The notes beneath the pieces are model-generated. The model ran no database searches. It had not been told where the DNA came from and saw nothing but the letters and a program-made list of their open reading frames with translations. The translations under genes were made by a program, and so were the position numbers. This document shows, in pieces, positions 35,629 through 47,022 of a stretch of 64,000 bases of DNA (position 1 is the first letter of the stretch; every line of letters starts with the position of its first letter). Location of the stretch: NCBI GenBank assembly GCA_033398695.1, contig CM065819.1, positions 7,985,501-8,049,500 on the forward strand, in the 5' to 3' direction. The stretch comes from Orobanche coerulescens (Eukaryota; Streptophyta; Magnoliopsida; Lamiales; Orobanchaceae).

Positions 35629-36489
35629 GTGATAATCATGCGGGGAAATATAATCATTATGCGACCTTCCTACTTCAGTATGGGGAGAGCTGTCAGGGGA
35701 TGCACGGGGAGAGGCCGCGGTGCGGGCCGAAACCTGGGAAATAATCACTCGCTATCGGGAAATCGTGCCCAGGACTCGGCTCGATCGGAAGATGTTCGGG
35801 TTGATCCACTCACTTTTATGCAGGCCATGATGACCCATGTGCAATTGCTCAATCATCATTACGCCACTCTGGCCGGTTTAATCGAGAGAACTCTCCCGTA
35901 TGAGCCAGCTGCTAAGGAAATTGGCCGAGCAAGAACTCCGCATATGTCAACAGAAATCAACGGCGTAATCTATCCGAAGGCGCTACCAACCTTCAAGAAG
36001 CCTCGTGTGGGCCCTAGCGTTTCTGAGCGACCTTCTACGGCACATGATCATGCGGGATCTCAATCCCGAGCTGCCAGCTCGGCCATCACCTGTTTCAACT
36101 GTGCAAAACAAGGTCATTTCAGTACTAAATGTCCGAGGCAGACTGTCATATGCCATAACTGTGGAATTGCGGGGCATAGGGCACGTTTTTGCCGAAAGGA
36201 CTCCAAGTCGGCTCCGGCGGCATATCAGGCCCCGAAGCAATCAGCCTTTCAGAATCAGACTGCTTTGTCAACGTCGTTTAAGACAATGGAAGCAAATAGA
36301 GTTGGGGCTCATATTTATCAGACAGGAGCGTCCGGTTCGGGGGCCGGCAAGTCCCAGATTCATGTGATGAGGAGGATCGACGATCAGGTGGCCCGAATGA
36401 CCTCAGGTATACTCGTAATTTTATTGCAACCTGTGTGTACCTTTTGGATACTGGTGCACCGCTTTCATTCATTTTCGAATCATGTTTGA
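35629..36489 (+). pseudogene. Element C gag remnant, second interior
   Basis: Second copy of the truncated gag, here open for 286 residues. It has the Arg/Gly-rich N-terminus, the same missing capsid domain, and intact knuckles CFNCAKQGHFSTKC and CHNCGIAGHRARFC. The segment before the knuckles (near 35922-35985) differs from the first copy mainly at CAG/CTG positions. The protease region is again out of phase. Confidence 0.8.
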
Positions 36490-36818
36490 ATAGACTTATT
36501 TTGGGATAGTCCTATTGCTTGTGGACCTTATACCATCGGTCTACCTGATGATGGAAGATTTTTCGGAAATCATACCGAATTAAGCTTAATGACCGCGATT
36601 GGTTGATGGACCTAATCGTGGTGAATTTATCTTAGGACGATGTAATTTTCGGTATTAGTTGGTTTGATCGTCTTGATACCATCCTCAGTGGTTGTTAGCG
36701 TTTGGTCGCTATCTTTTCGTCGTTGGTTGTCGAATGTGTACTTCAGGGAAGTAATCCTTGTTGTTCCACAAGAATTATTATCATGACGGAAGCAGAGAAA
36801 TTCCGCAAGCGAATTGTT

Positions 36819-37205
36819 CAATCATTCATTGTATCATTTTCATCGATTGGCCTTTCTAAGGCAATCGAGTCATTCAATCATTCATTGTATCATTTCCATC
36901 GATTGGCCTTTCTAAGACAATCGAGTCATTCAATCATTCATTGTATCATTTCCATCGATTGGCCTTTCTAAGACAATCGAGTCATTCAATCATTCATTGT
37001 ATCATTTCCATCGATTGGCCTTTCTAAGACAATCGAGTCATTCAATCATTCATTGTATCATTTTCATCGACTGGCCTTTCTAAGGCAATCGAGTTATTCA
37101 ATCATTCATTGCATTATTTTCATCGATTGGCCTTTCTAAGGCAATCGAGCTATTGAATCATTCACTATATCATTGTCACCTATTGGCCGTTCTCAGACAA
37201 TCGAG
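36819..37205 (+). repeat. Seven-copy 56-base hairpin array, second interior of C
   Basis: Same unit and copy number as 30087-30480, with units at about 36844, 36900, 36956 and on. Confidence 0.88.
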
Positions 37206-37226
37206 GTGCTCAACCATTCGTGGTAT

Positions 37227-39072
37227 CATCGTTATCGCTTGACGATGTGCTCCCAGACGAGCTACCTGGTTTGCCTCCACAGAGAGATGTGGAATTCACG
37301 AGTGAGTTGGAGCCCGGTACGTCCCCGTTATCGAAGGCACCGTATCGGATGGCCCGACCGAAATGCAGTAGTTGAAGATTCAACTTGAGGAATAGTTCGA
37401 GTAAGGTTATCTCCAACCGAGTGCGTCCCCGTGGGGAGCACCAGTTTGATCTGTCAAGGAGAAAGATGGTTCGTTTCGTGTGTGTATTAATTATCAAGAG
37501 TTGAACAGGGTGATGATCAAGATTAGTACCCCTTACCTCGTATTGTTGATCTTTTAGATCAACTTCAGGGAGCTTCAGTATTTTTCCAAGATCGACTTAA
37601 GATCCGGATATCATCAGTTGCGAATTTGAGAGTAGGATATCACAAGGACAGCGTTTCGTACACGCTATGGTCGATATGAGTTAGTAGTCATGCCGTTCGG
37701 GCTAACTAAGGCACCTGCGGTATTCATGGAGTTGATGAATTGGGTTTTCATCGACTTTTTAGATCAGTTTGTTGTTGTCTTCATCGATGACATTTTTATT
37801 TATTCTCGTGACCGAGAGGAGCACGAGGTTCATCTTCATCAAGTTCTCGACGTGTTGAGACGAGAGCAACTTTATGGAAAGTTTTCCAAATGTGAGTTTT
37901 AGATGTCCGAGGTGACTTTTCTCGGGCGTGTAATTTCATCAGACAGAGTTCGTGTTGACCCTCAGAGGATAGAGGCTATTCGAGATTGGCAATCTCCGGG
38001 AGATGTTAAGGAGATGCGAGGTTTCCTCAGATTAGCTAATTAATTATCCGACCCACGACCTGGAGCTAGCAGCCGTGGTTTTCGCGTTGGAAATTTGGCG
38101 TCGTTACCTTTATGGCGTCACCTGTTAGATCTTCACTGATCACAAGAGTTGAAGTATATATTTACTCAGAAGGAGTTAAATATGCGACAAAGACGGTGGT
38201 TGGAGCTAATCAAAGATTATGATATCGAGATCCTTTACCACCCAGGCAAGGCGAACATTGTTGCCGACGCATGGAGTCATAAGTCCGTTCAGGAGCAGTT
38301 GCTTGCTCGTTTATCAGTTCAGAAGGAGATTCAACAGGAATTCCTTAGACCCGAGATCGAGGTCTGGCATCAGCGACTGGCGGGTATGCTGAAACCGCTC
38401 CCTATTCCAGAATGGAGGTGGGAAGACATTTCTATGGATTTCATCACGAGAGTGCCGACGAGTCGTCAGGGCATGAATACGATCTGGGTGATCGTGGACC
38501 GCTTAACTAAGTCAGCTCATTTCCTTGAGATTAAGGATACGTGGGGTCCCGAGAGACTTGCCCAGCTGTTCATCAAAGAGATAGTGAGATTGCACGGTAC
38601 TCCTAGGAGTATCGTTTCTGATCGTGACGGGTGATTCGTGTCTCATTTTGGAAATCAGTTCATCGTGCTATGGGAACTCAGCTTAATCTCATTACCGTTT
38701 TTCATCCTCAGTCCGACGGACAATCAGAGAGGACTTTTCAGACATTGGAGCACATGTTGAGGGCATGCGTCCTCGATTAGTAGACGATTGGGAAGCCCAA
38801 TTACTGTTGATTGAGTTCACGTACAATTATAATTGGCATGCCTCCATTCAGATGGCACCTTACGAGGCCTTGTACGGTCGTCGTTGTCGATCTCCTTTGT
38901 GTTGGGATGACTTGTCAGAATCAATTGGCACCGAGCCCGATATGCTTATAGCCGCCCGGGAGAAGGTAGCTTTGATCAAGAGTCGTATATTGACAGCTCA
39001 GAGTCGACATAAATCATATGCAGATAACCGTCGTCGACCATTAGAGTTCGAGGCAGGTGACCACGTGTTGGT
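37227..39072 (+). pseudogene. Element C pol remnant, second interior, part 1
   Basis: Same RT-RNase H-integrase remnant as in the first interior, with the same deletions (after the GFL motif near 38030, and loss of the integrase zinc domain). It keeps 22 bases around 38654-38676 that are missing from the first copy. A TAG replaces a Trp codon near 37902. It is cut by element D within the C-terminal domain at the TTGGT target (39068-39072). Confidence 0.88.
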
Positions 39073-40519
39073 TGATAAGTGGTAATTTTACCACATTTTT
39101 CTAGGATTTTATACTAGGTTTTTATCTCGTGTCGTGATTAATGTGCTCGTATTTGGCTTATTTATGATTAGTCGAGCCGTATTACGCGTTTGGGTTGGTT
39201 TTAGTGTGTTTGCAGGTTTTTAGAGCCAAAAGGACCCAAAACGAGACAAAGGACCGAGAGTCGAGTCAAACGGACGAAGAGACGGAATTTTGCGAGAGAC
39301 AGTCGAACCTATCGGCCCAGCATATCGGCCGATAGGGCGCCCGAAAGGAGATTCTGCCCTGCCAAGTGAAGAGATCGACGAACCAACTATCGGCCAGCCT
39401 ATCGGCCGATAGGCCAGTCCGATAGGCTGCCCAGCGGACTCTCGTGTTTTGACGGATTTTAACTCTTTTGGATAGATTTTCTTTTTTAGATTAGGGCTAA
39501 TCGGGAATGTAAACCCCCTAGGCTATATAAGCCTCCTCCTAGACCTAGTTTTGCTATCTTTGATTATCTGGGATCATCATTCTTTTTCATTCTTTTTCAG
39601 CTTTAGCAGATTTTTACATCTTCTTAGCAAGATTAATCCTTTGATGCAAGAACTTTTTGGAGGAGAATTATTATTGTTTTTGGGAGATTGAAGACTCGGA
39701 GTTCATCCATAAGGGTTGTAATCTCTCTTTTCATATTAATAATATGCATTCTTCATCAATTTCTTGTTTAATTTCAATTATGTCTGGCTAATTCATTGAT
39801 TGATTCTAGGGTTAGTAATTTTAATTGATGTTCACATGATGTTCTTTTGATTACCTTTTGACCTTTCATCCTAGGCTTGTGTTCAAGTTGTGTTAAATCT
39901 CATGTTAGATTAAAGGGCCCTTAATCGATGCATGTTAGCTAATTGATTTTGTCCGGAAGGAGTAATTGATTAGTGGAAATACTTGATGCACAATATGATT
40001 TTATCTTGAGACCTAGCGAGAAAGATAAATCATAGATAAATAAGTTGGTGCTTTTAAGTGATTTCACTTTGAGTTCCAAGGGAAAAGAGTTTAAATTAAC
40101 TATCTTTCTAGGTTGCCTTGATCGGAATTCTAGATCGGCTAAGTGATTATTTCTAGGATTGAATTAAAATTTGGGGAAAAGGAATTAAATGAATGAATTG
40201 TGTGAACTCAATTAGATGATACTACCCTAGGATCAATTACCTTCGACTTGCGATTTTATCTTGCTAATTTGCTTTATCTCGCTTAATTTAGATATTTCAT
40301 CTTTTATTTAATTTTCGTTCTTCGATTTTTAAAGTTAGATAATTAGAATCAAATCAATTTTTATGATTCCTAAATAGCAGTCAAATTTTGTGTAGAGTTA
40401 ATTCATTAATATTCGACACATAAATTCCTTGGGTTCGACACCTTGGAAATACTCCGAGGTTTTACAAATTTTAAAATTGATCGGATTTGAAAACCATACT
40501 ACGCGAAAACAAGCGATCA
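39073..40519 (+). repeat. Element D 5' LTR
   Basis: 1447 bases with a CCTATCGGCCGATAGG cluster (about 39307-39431) and TATATAA at 39524-39530. Confidence 0.95.
39307..39530 (+). promoter_or_regulatory. Element D U3: TATCGGCCGATA palindrome cluster and TATA box
   Basis: CCTATCGGCC, ATATCGGCCGATAGG and CTATCGGCCGATAGG recur from 39307 to 39431. TATATAA follows at 39524-39530. The 3' LTR repeats this (about 45370-45490, TATATAA at 45586-45592). Confidence 0.6.
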
Positions 40520-40524
40520 ATTTT

Positions 40525-40542
40525 TGGCGCCGTTGTCGGGAA
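40525..40542 (+). promoter_or_regulatory. Element D primer-binding site (tRNA-Asp)
   Basis: TGGCGCCGTTGTCGGGAA, five or six bases after the LTR, matches the tRNA-Asp complement with two changes. Confidence 0.88.
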
Positions 40543-40784
40543 TTGATAGAAAATTTAAGGGAATAATTCAAAAGAAGAGATTGTTACTTTAGGTTGTTTA
40601 CTCTTATTATTAATATTCGATCTCGTTTCCTCACGTCTTGTTTTCTCTTACTTGTTGGCGGTGCATTATCATAATATACCTAGGAAAGGTCTTTTTTCCT
40701 TTGGTTCGAGAATTCGATAAGTATTTGAGGAGGAATAAGCAAGAAGCTTGTACCGAGACTATTTCTATAACTTTCATTAATACC

Positions 40785-41990
40785 ATGGCCGGCATTGTTG
40801 ACCCACCACGAGAACTCGCTCGTCCCGAGAAAATCCCTTTGAATGCCCGCTTCGACCTAAGCTGGACGATTATCAAGAAGGAGGTTGGGGAAAGATTGAT
40901 GCCAACAACTTCGAGCTTAAGCCGTCCCTCATTGCTACAGTGAAGTCTCAAACATACGGAGGGGGGGTTAATGAAGATCCAAATGCTCACCTTGAGTCGT
41001 TTTTGGACATATGTGCCACCATCAAGCAAAACGGAGTGCCTCCGGATGTCATTAAGCTCCGCCTATTCCGATTCTCCTTAGAAGACGATGCGCTAGATTG
41101 GTACAAGAGCCTAGATCGGAAGGAAATTGGTACTTGGAGAGATATGACTCGGTTGTTCTTAGCACAGTTCTATCCTCCCTCGAAGGTGCAAAAACAAATC
41201 AACGATATCTTGCAATTCAAGCAATATGAGGATGAATATTTATACGAGGCATGGATCCGATTTAAGAAGCTACTTCGCAAATGCCCACAACATGGAATTG
41301 ACAAAGAGGAGATCTATATTCGGTTTTATCGGGGTTTGACGAGGAAGGCTAGAAGAGAGTTGGACTATTCATCGAAAGGGGGATTTCTTGCTAACGATTA
41401 TGAAGAGGCCAAGAATCTCATCGAACTAGCAGTCAACAATGATTATGAGGAGGTGACCGATAGGAAGATGACGAGAAGAAAGGTTCCATCCGGTGATGAG
41501 GACGCCTACGGTGATTTGAAGGCGAAATTTGAAAAACAACAAAAAGAGCTTGAGATGCTAAGAAAGAATACTTTGGGTGTCAATTCAGTTTTTGAAGAGC
41601 TAAACGAGCCTATTGCAGTTAAGGAGGATGTGAATTACATGCAAGGAGGAAACTTCCGGCAAGGGGGAAATATGGGGAACTATTACCCGAACAATCGAAA
41701 CGACCCTAATTTCTCCTACGCTAACCCGAACAATGCTCTTCAGCCACCACCGGGATTTAACGTGAAAAACGGGGTTATTCAAGAACCGATTGCTAAGACA
41801 CCTATGGAAGAGATGTTGGAACGATTGGAGGCGAGCCAAAAAGATTTTATTTATAAAGTAGACAAGAGGTTCGGGGCTCTCGAGCATAGTGTGACATCAA
41901 TTGGAAACTCAGTGATAGCCTTGACATCGCAGATGTCGATGGTGGAGACCCAAATGAGTCAACTGGCGAACGCCTGCCGGATTTCATAAG
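40785..41990 (+). pseudogene. Element D gag
   Basis: It starts MAGIVDPPRELARPEKI at 40785, shifts frame near 40860, then is open to 41989. The Retrotrans_gag core is clear: NEDPNAHLESFLDICATIK, LRLFRFSLEDDALDWYKSL, TWRDMTRLFLAQFYPPSKV and EAWIRFKKLLRKCPQHGI. No CCHC knuckle is seen. The C-terminus has short Asn/Gly-rich repeats and a coiled segment. A second one-base break near 41974, at a CCTG context, ends the frame just where it should run on into the protease frame. Confidence 0.88.
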
Positions 41991-43184
41991 CCGGGGCATT
42001 TTCCGAGCAACACCGAGACCAACCCGAAGACGCAACAATGCAACGCAATCGAGCTTCGGAGTGGGACAAGGTACAGTAATCATGGGGCTGGAGTTAAGGA
42101 ATCTGGAAACGAGGATGCATTAGAGACGGGAGCCGAGAACAAGAAAGAAGATGAAATGTAGCAGGCCCATCGGCCAAGCCTATCGGCCGATAGGCCCAAC
42201 CGATACCCATACAGAATGCCGGCAGTGGAGCCTATCGACCCACCTATCGGCCGAAAGGCTCCTGGAAGTTCGAATGTGAAGGATTTTGAGGAAAAATCTC
42301 CATTTCCACAGCGATTGGCCAAGTCGAGATATGATGAAAAGCTTCAACAATTTATCGACATGTTTCAAAAGGTGAATATCAACATTCCACTTCTAGACGC
42401 TTTGAGAGACATGCCGGGGTACGTTAAATTCTTGAAAGACGCTGTGGCAAGCAAGAGGAAGTTGAGGAAGTTTGAAACAATAAATATGACAGAGGAGTGT
42501 AGCGCTATCATTCAAAACAAGCTTCCGCTCAAGCAGAAGGATCCGGGACGTTTTACTTTGACATGCATGATTGGCGACCAAACGTTCCGTAATGGGTTGT
42601 GTGATCTCGGGGCAAGCATCAATCTTATGCCTCTATCCATCTTTAAGAGGTTGAAGATTGGGAAGATGAAGCCGACTACCATTTCTCTACTCATGGCGGA
42701 CCGGTCGATCACTTATCCGAGGGGAATTGTGGAGGATGTGCTCGTTAGAGTCCAACACTTGGTCTTCCCGGCTGATTTCGTAGTTCTTGATATGCCCGAG
42801 GACGAGAATCAACCATTGATCTTTGGGAGACCGTTTCTAGCAACGGGGAGAGCACTTATCGACGTCCAGGAGGGTGATCTTACTTTTCGGGTTAATGATC
42901 AAAATCTGAAAATTTCCATCTATGACGTGATGAAGAAGCCCGATGATGCGCCCGAGGAATGTTATGAAATTGAGTCTATTATGCCGCCCCCGACCGACTT
43001 GTTGGAGCATTGTATTTCACACTCCATTTACTCACATTCCGATGTTGATGAAATTTCCGAGGATTTGCCAGAGTATGTTCGAATGATGGAGGCGAACGAG
43101 TCTCGACCTAATGAGAGGAGCGTATGCTATCTTGATATCAACAAACCCGTTCAAGGGGGAGTTGTCACCGAAGACCCGGGTTGA
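41991..43184 (+). pseudogene. Element D linker and aspartic protease
   Basis: One frame runs from 41991 to 43184 with a single TAG (42159-42161). After a linker that includes translated TATCGGCCGATA palindromes comes the retropepsin region: GLCDLGASINLMPLSIFKRL with active-site Asp and the unusual DLGA form common in Tat/Athila-type elements, then FPADFVVLDMPEDENQPLI and GRPFLATGRALIDV. The frame ends at TEDPG with a proper stop. The reverse transcriptase that should follow is absent. Confidence 0.88.
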
Positions 43185-45118
43185 ATGAGGTATCGTCTAG
43201 CTAAAGACGTTAAACGTAGCACTTGTTGGGAGGTAACCCAACGTATGTATATTAGTTCGTTTTATTCGTTTATTTTCGATTTTTCGTCTGCGTGATTTTT
43301 GTAGTTTCTAGTTTCGTAGTAGCTTTGTTAGTTTTTGTTAAGTTCTAATCCATGCACGCCGAGTTTTGAATACTTGCAGGTCTTTAATCGCCATATCCAA
43401 GCAAAAACGGGACCAAGTATGTGAAGTAGAAAAAGCTGAAAAAAATTTTTGAGACAGAAGATCCTATCGGGCGAGCCTGTCGGCCGATAGGCCCGGACGA
43501 TAGGCTGAGGAAAATAAAAAATTTTTATTGATTACAAGCAGTGGTCGATAGGGTCTGCCTATCGACCGATATCCCGCCCGATATGAGCATCGTAAGAGAC
43601 AGAAGTTCCTATCGGCCCAGCCTGTCGGCCGATAGGCAGCCCGATATGACATACCCGGCGCTTTATATGCTTCGACTTCCGCCACAGTGATCAGGTACTC
43701 CGTTAACAAAGCCACTCCTTTCTCTTTTCAAACTTATTCCTCCTTTGGGATGCGAAATAAGTTTGGGGGGGGGGGGGGAGAAGTGCGGCTTTGTTAATTT
43801 CGTTTCGTGTGAGTACCTTGTTTGCCTTGTATCATTATTTGATTGTGTTGGTGCCCGTTGTTTTTATTTGTGCTTATCATATTGGTGTTGCGTGGATTTA
43901 GCATTTTGTTTCTTAGTTTTTAGATTTTTATGTTCATTTTCGTTTGGTGTGTTTGCTAGTTTCTATTTTTTTAGGTCGTAGTAGTGTTTTGCTTTCGTGT
44001 TTGCTTTTATTTGCTTTTCGTTGTTTGTTTTAGATAGCCTTGCTTGTCTTAGTTTTTCTTTTTTTTTTTAGTGAATTTTTCGTGCTTCTATTTGTGTGAA
44101 ACCGATGTTACGACACTGTTTTTCTCTCTGAAGAAACGGTCGAGTTTAGTCGAGTTGTAGTCAGTTATTTCTGTTTTGCATAGTATTCATTTAGGTCCAA
44201 AATTTTTCGTGATTGTAGAGGTCTTGGCAGATAAGAGACGATACATACTTGTTTTAAAATCACCGTCAATACGTTTGGTTACATCTTCTGGATAATGAGT
44301 CGTACTGTTTCGTCAGTCGTGTTGGCACTTAGATTGAGTTTAGAGTCGGTCAATTTTTCCAAAAGTTGAGATAATGTTGTTCTATGAAGGGAAGTTTAGT
44401 AACCGGGGGTATTCGCGTGACCCGTTGTTTACCCTCGCGTAAAAGGACGACTCTGATTAGACTAGTGATTTAGATATTTCACATGTGCCAATGATAGGGA
44501 ACTTAGTAACCGGGGGTATTCGCGTGACCCGCTGTTTACTCTCGCGTAAAACGGCGACCTTGAATCGGACATGCGGAAATTATATATTCGAGTTGTTTCT
44601 CCGCTGTAGACGGGAACTTAGTAACTAGAAGCATCCATGTGCCCCATGAGTGTCTTTTACGTCAAACGGTTTCCTAATACATGAGAATGGAAGTTCCACC
44701 CTAGGATTACCCCGATGAAACATCCCGAGATCCTAACCTAGTGGTCAACTCGAATTAAATTATTGAACATATATATAAGGGAATACTGTCCGAGGGTTAA
44801 TTGTTATGAAACTCGTGAAAATTGTGCCACTAGATCGTAACGGACGAACTAGCTTGTTTATTTTAGCCCTTCATATTGACGGTCGATTTGACTCACGTTT
44901 TGTTAATCTTTGAGCTGGATTTTCTTCATGAACGAATGATTAGGACTGAACTTGACTACTTTGCGGAATCATTATTCTGAGTGCAGCTCGCTTTTACGAC
45001 AATCGGATTATTTAGAGAGAATTACAGGATAGTATTGATTAGGTTAAACACTATGAGTTGCACGATAATTCACGACTTTCTTTTTCTTTTCTTTTTGTTG
45101 TTCGGGACGAACAAGGCT
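43185..45118 (+). other. Element D 3' non-coding region replacing pol
   Basis: It begins with GCTAAAGACGTTAAACGTAG and TTGTTGGGAGGTAACCCAAC (about 43200-43246), a conserved block normally found after integrase in this group. It then holds more TATCGGCCGATAGG palindromes (43465-43650), a G run near 43770, T-rich sequence, and a GGGGGTATTCGCGTGACCCG block present twice with a weaker third relative (about 44405-44670). No pol domain is seen. Confidence 0.7.
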
Positions 45119-45134
45119 TAAGTTTGGGGGGGTT
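45119..45134 (+). promoter_or_regulatory. Element D polypurine tract
   Basis: TAAGTTTGGGGGGGTT directly before the 3' LTR. Confidence 0.88.
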
Positions 45135-46582
45135 TGATAAGTGGTAATTTTACCACATTTTTCTAGGATTTTATACTAGGTTTTTATCTCGTGTCGTGAT
45201 TAATGTGCTCGTATTTGGCTTATTTATGATTAGTCGAGCCGTATTACGCGTTTGGGTTGGTTTTAGTGTGTTTGCAGGTTTTTAGAGCCAAAAGGACCCA
45301 AAACGAGACAAAGGACCGAGAGTCGAGTCAAACGGACGAAGAGACGGAATTTTGCGAGAGACAGTCGAACCTATCGGCCCAGCATATCGGCCGATAGGGC
45401 GCCCGAAAGGAGATTCTGCCCTGCCAAGTGAAGAGATCGACGAACCAACTATCGGCCAGCCTATCGGCCGATAGGCCAGTCCGATAGGCTGCCCAGCGGA
45501 CTCTCGTGTTTTGACGGATTTTAACTCTTTTGGATAGATTTTATTTCCTAGATTAAGGCTAATCGGGAATGTAAACCCCCTAGGCTATATAAGCCTCCTC
45601 CTAGACCTAGTTTTGCTATCTTTGATTATCTGGGATCATCATTCTTTTTCATTCTTTTTCATCTTTAGCAGATTTTTACATCTTCTTAGCAAGATTAATC
45701 CTTTGATGCAAGAACTTTTTGGAGGAGAATTATTATTGTTTTTGGGAGATTGAAGACTCGGAGTTCATCCATAAGGGTTGTAATCTCTCTTTTCATATTA
45801 ATAATATGCATTCTTCATCAATTTCTTGTTTAATTTCAATTATGTCTGGCTAATTCATTGATTGATTCTAGGGTTAGTAATTTTAATTGATGTTCACATG
45901 ATGTTCTTTTGATTACCTTTTGACCTTTCATCCTAGGCTTGTGTTCAAGTTGTGTTAAATCTCATGTTAGATTAAAGGGCCCTTAATCAATGCATGTTAG
46001 CTAATTGATTTTGTCCGGAAGGAGTAATTGATTAGTGGAAATACTTGATGCACAATATGATTTTATCTTGAGACCTAGCGGAGAAAGATAAATCATAGAT
46101 AAATAAGTTGGTGCTTTTTAAGTGATTTCACTTTGAGCCAAGGGAAAAGAGTTTAAATTAACTATCTTTCTAGGTTGCCTTGATCGGAATTCTAGATCGG
46201 CTAAGTGATTATTTCTAGGATTGAATTAAAATTTGGGGAAAAGGAATTAAATGAATGAATTGTGTGAACTCAATTAGATGATACTACCCTAGGATCAATT
46301 ACCTTTCGACTTGTGATTTTATCTTGCTAATTTGCTTTATCTGCTTAATTTAGATATTTCATCTTTTATTTAATTTTCGTTCTTCGATTTTTAAAGTTAG
46401 ATAATTAGAATCAAAACAATTTTTCGGATTCCTAAATAGCAGTCAAATTTTGAGTAGAGTTAATTCCTTTATTTTCGACACATCAATTCCCTTGGGTTCG
46501 ACACCTTGGAAATACTCCGAGGTTTTACAAATTTTAAAATTGATCGGATTTGAAAACCATACTACGCGAAAACAAGCGATCA
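45135..46582 (+). repeat. Element D 3' LTR
   Basis: 1448 bases, closely matching the 5' LTR. Confidence 0.95.
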
Positions 46583-47022
46583 TTGGTCAAGGTATCCCCG
46601 AGTCGTGGTATCTTCCGTTTTGGGAAGAGGGGTAAGTTGAGTCCGAGATTCATTGGACCGTTTGAGATTTTGGATCGAGTAGGCGAGTTAGCCTATCGAC
46701 TGGCTTTACCTCCGGCGTTGAGCCGAATTCATAATGTGTTTCACGTCTCTCAGTTACGGAAGTATGTTGCCAACCCGAGTCACATACTTCAGTTTGACGA
46801 AATCGAGATCGCTGACGACCATTCATATGAGGAGCGTCCTATACGAGTCTTAGAGCGGCGAATCAAACAGTTGAGAAATAAGTCGATTCCTTTGGTCAAG
46901 ATTCAGTGGTCTAGACGGAGTCGAAGAGGCTACTTGGGAAACCGAGGATAGTATGCGGGGGAGTTATCCCGAGTTGTTTGACCCTTAGTTTCGGGGACGA
47001 AACTCTTTTAAGGGGGGGTGTA
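46583..47022 (+). pseudogene. Element C pol remnant, second interior, part 2 (integrase C-terminal domain)
   Basis: It resumes after D with [18 protein letters not shown] and continues through [13 protein letters not shown] to [11 protein letters not shown], matching 32310-32715 and element B's C-terminus. A frameshift near 46918 scrambles the chromodomain-like end. The untranslated end and purine tract (AAGGGGGGG) before LTR 3 follow. Confidence 0.88.

Larger units (their letters stand above)
39073..46582 (+). mobile_element. Element D: Tat/Athila-type Ty3/gypsy with gag and protease only
   Basis: LTRs TGATAAGTGG to GCGATCA, 39073-40519 and 45135-46582 (1447 and 1448 bases), are very similar to each other. 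Target duplications TTGGT flank it (39068-39072, 46583-46587). The primer site is tRNA-Asp type. The interior encodes gag and aspartic protease but has no RT, RNase H or integrase. It is the innermost and apparently one of the youngest insertions. Confidence 0.94.

Noticed and set aside
40631..41029. Minus-strand open frame of 132 residues over the start of element D gag
   Set aside because: Antisense to the gag frame with clear Retrotrans_gag motifs.
43745..43981. Cys/Phe-rich 78-residue frame after a G run
   Set aside because: Low-complexity T/G-rich non-coding sequence in element D's 3' region; resembles a membrane protein only by composition.
44390..44670. Repeated GGGGGTATTCGCGTGACCC block as a possible regulatory RNA
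   Set aside because: Two clear copies and one weak one within non-coding D sequence; no stable conserved structure could be supported by eye.
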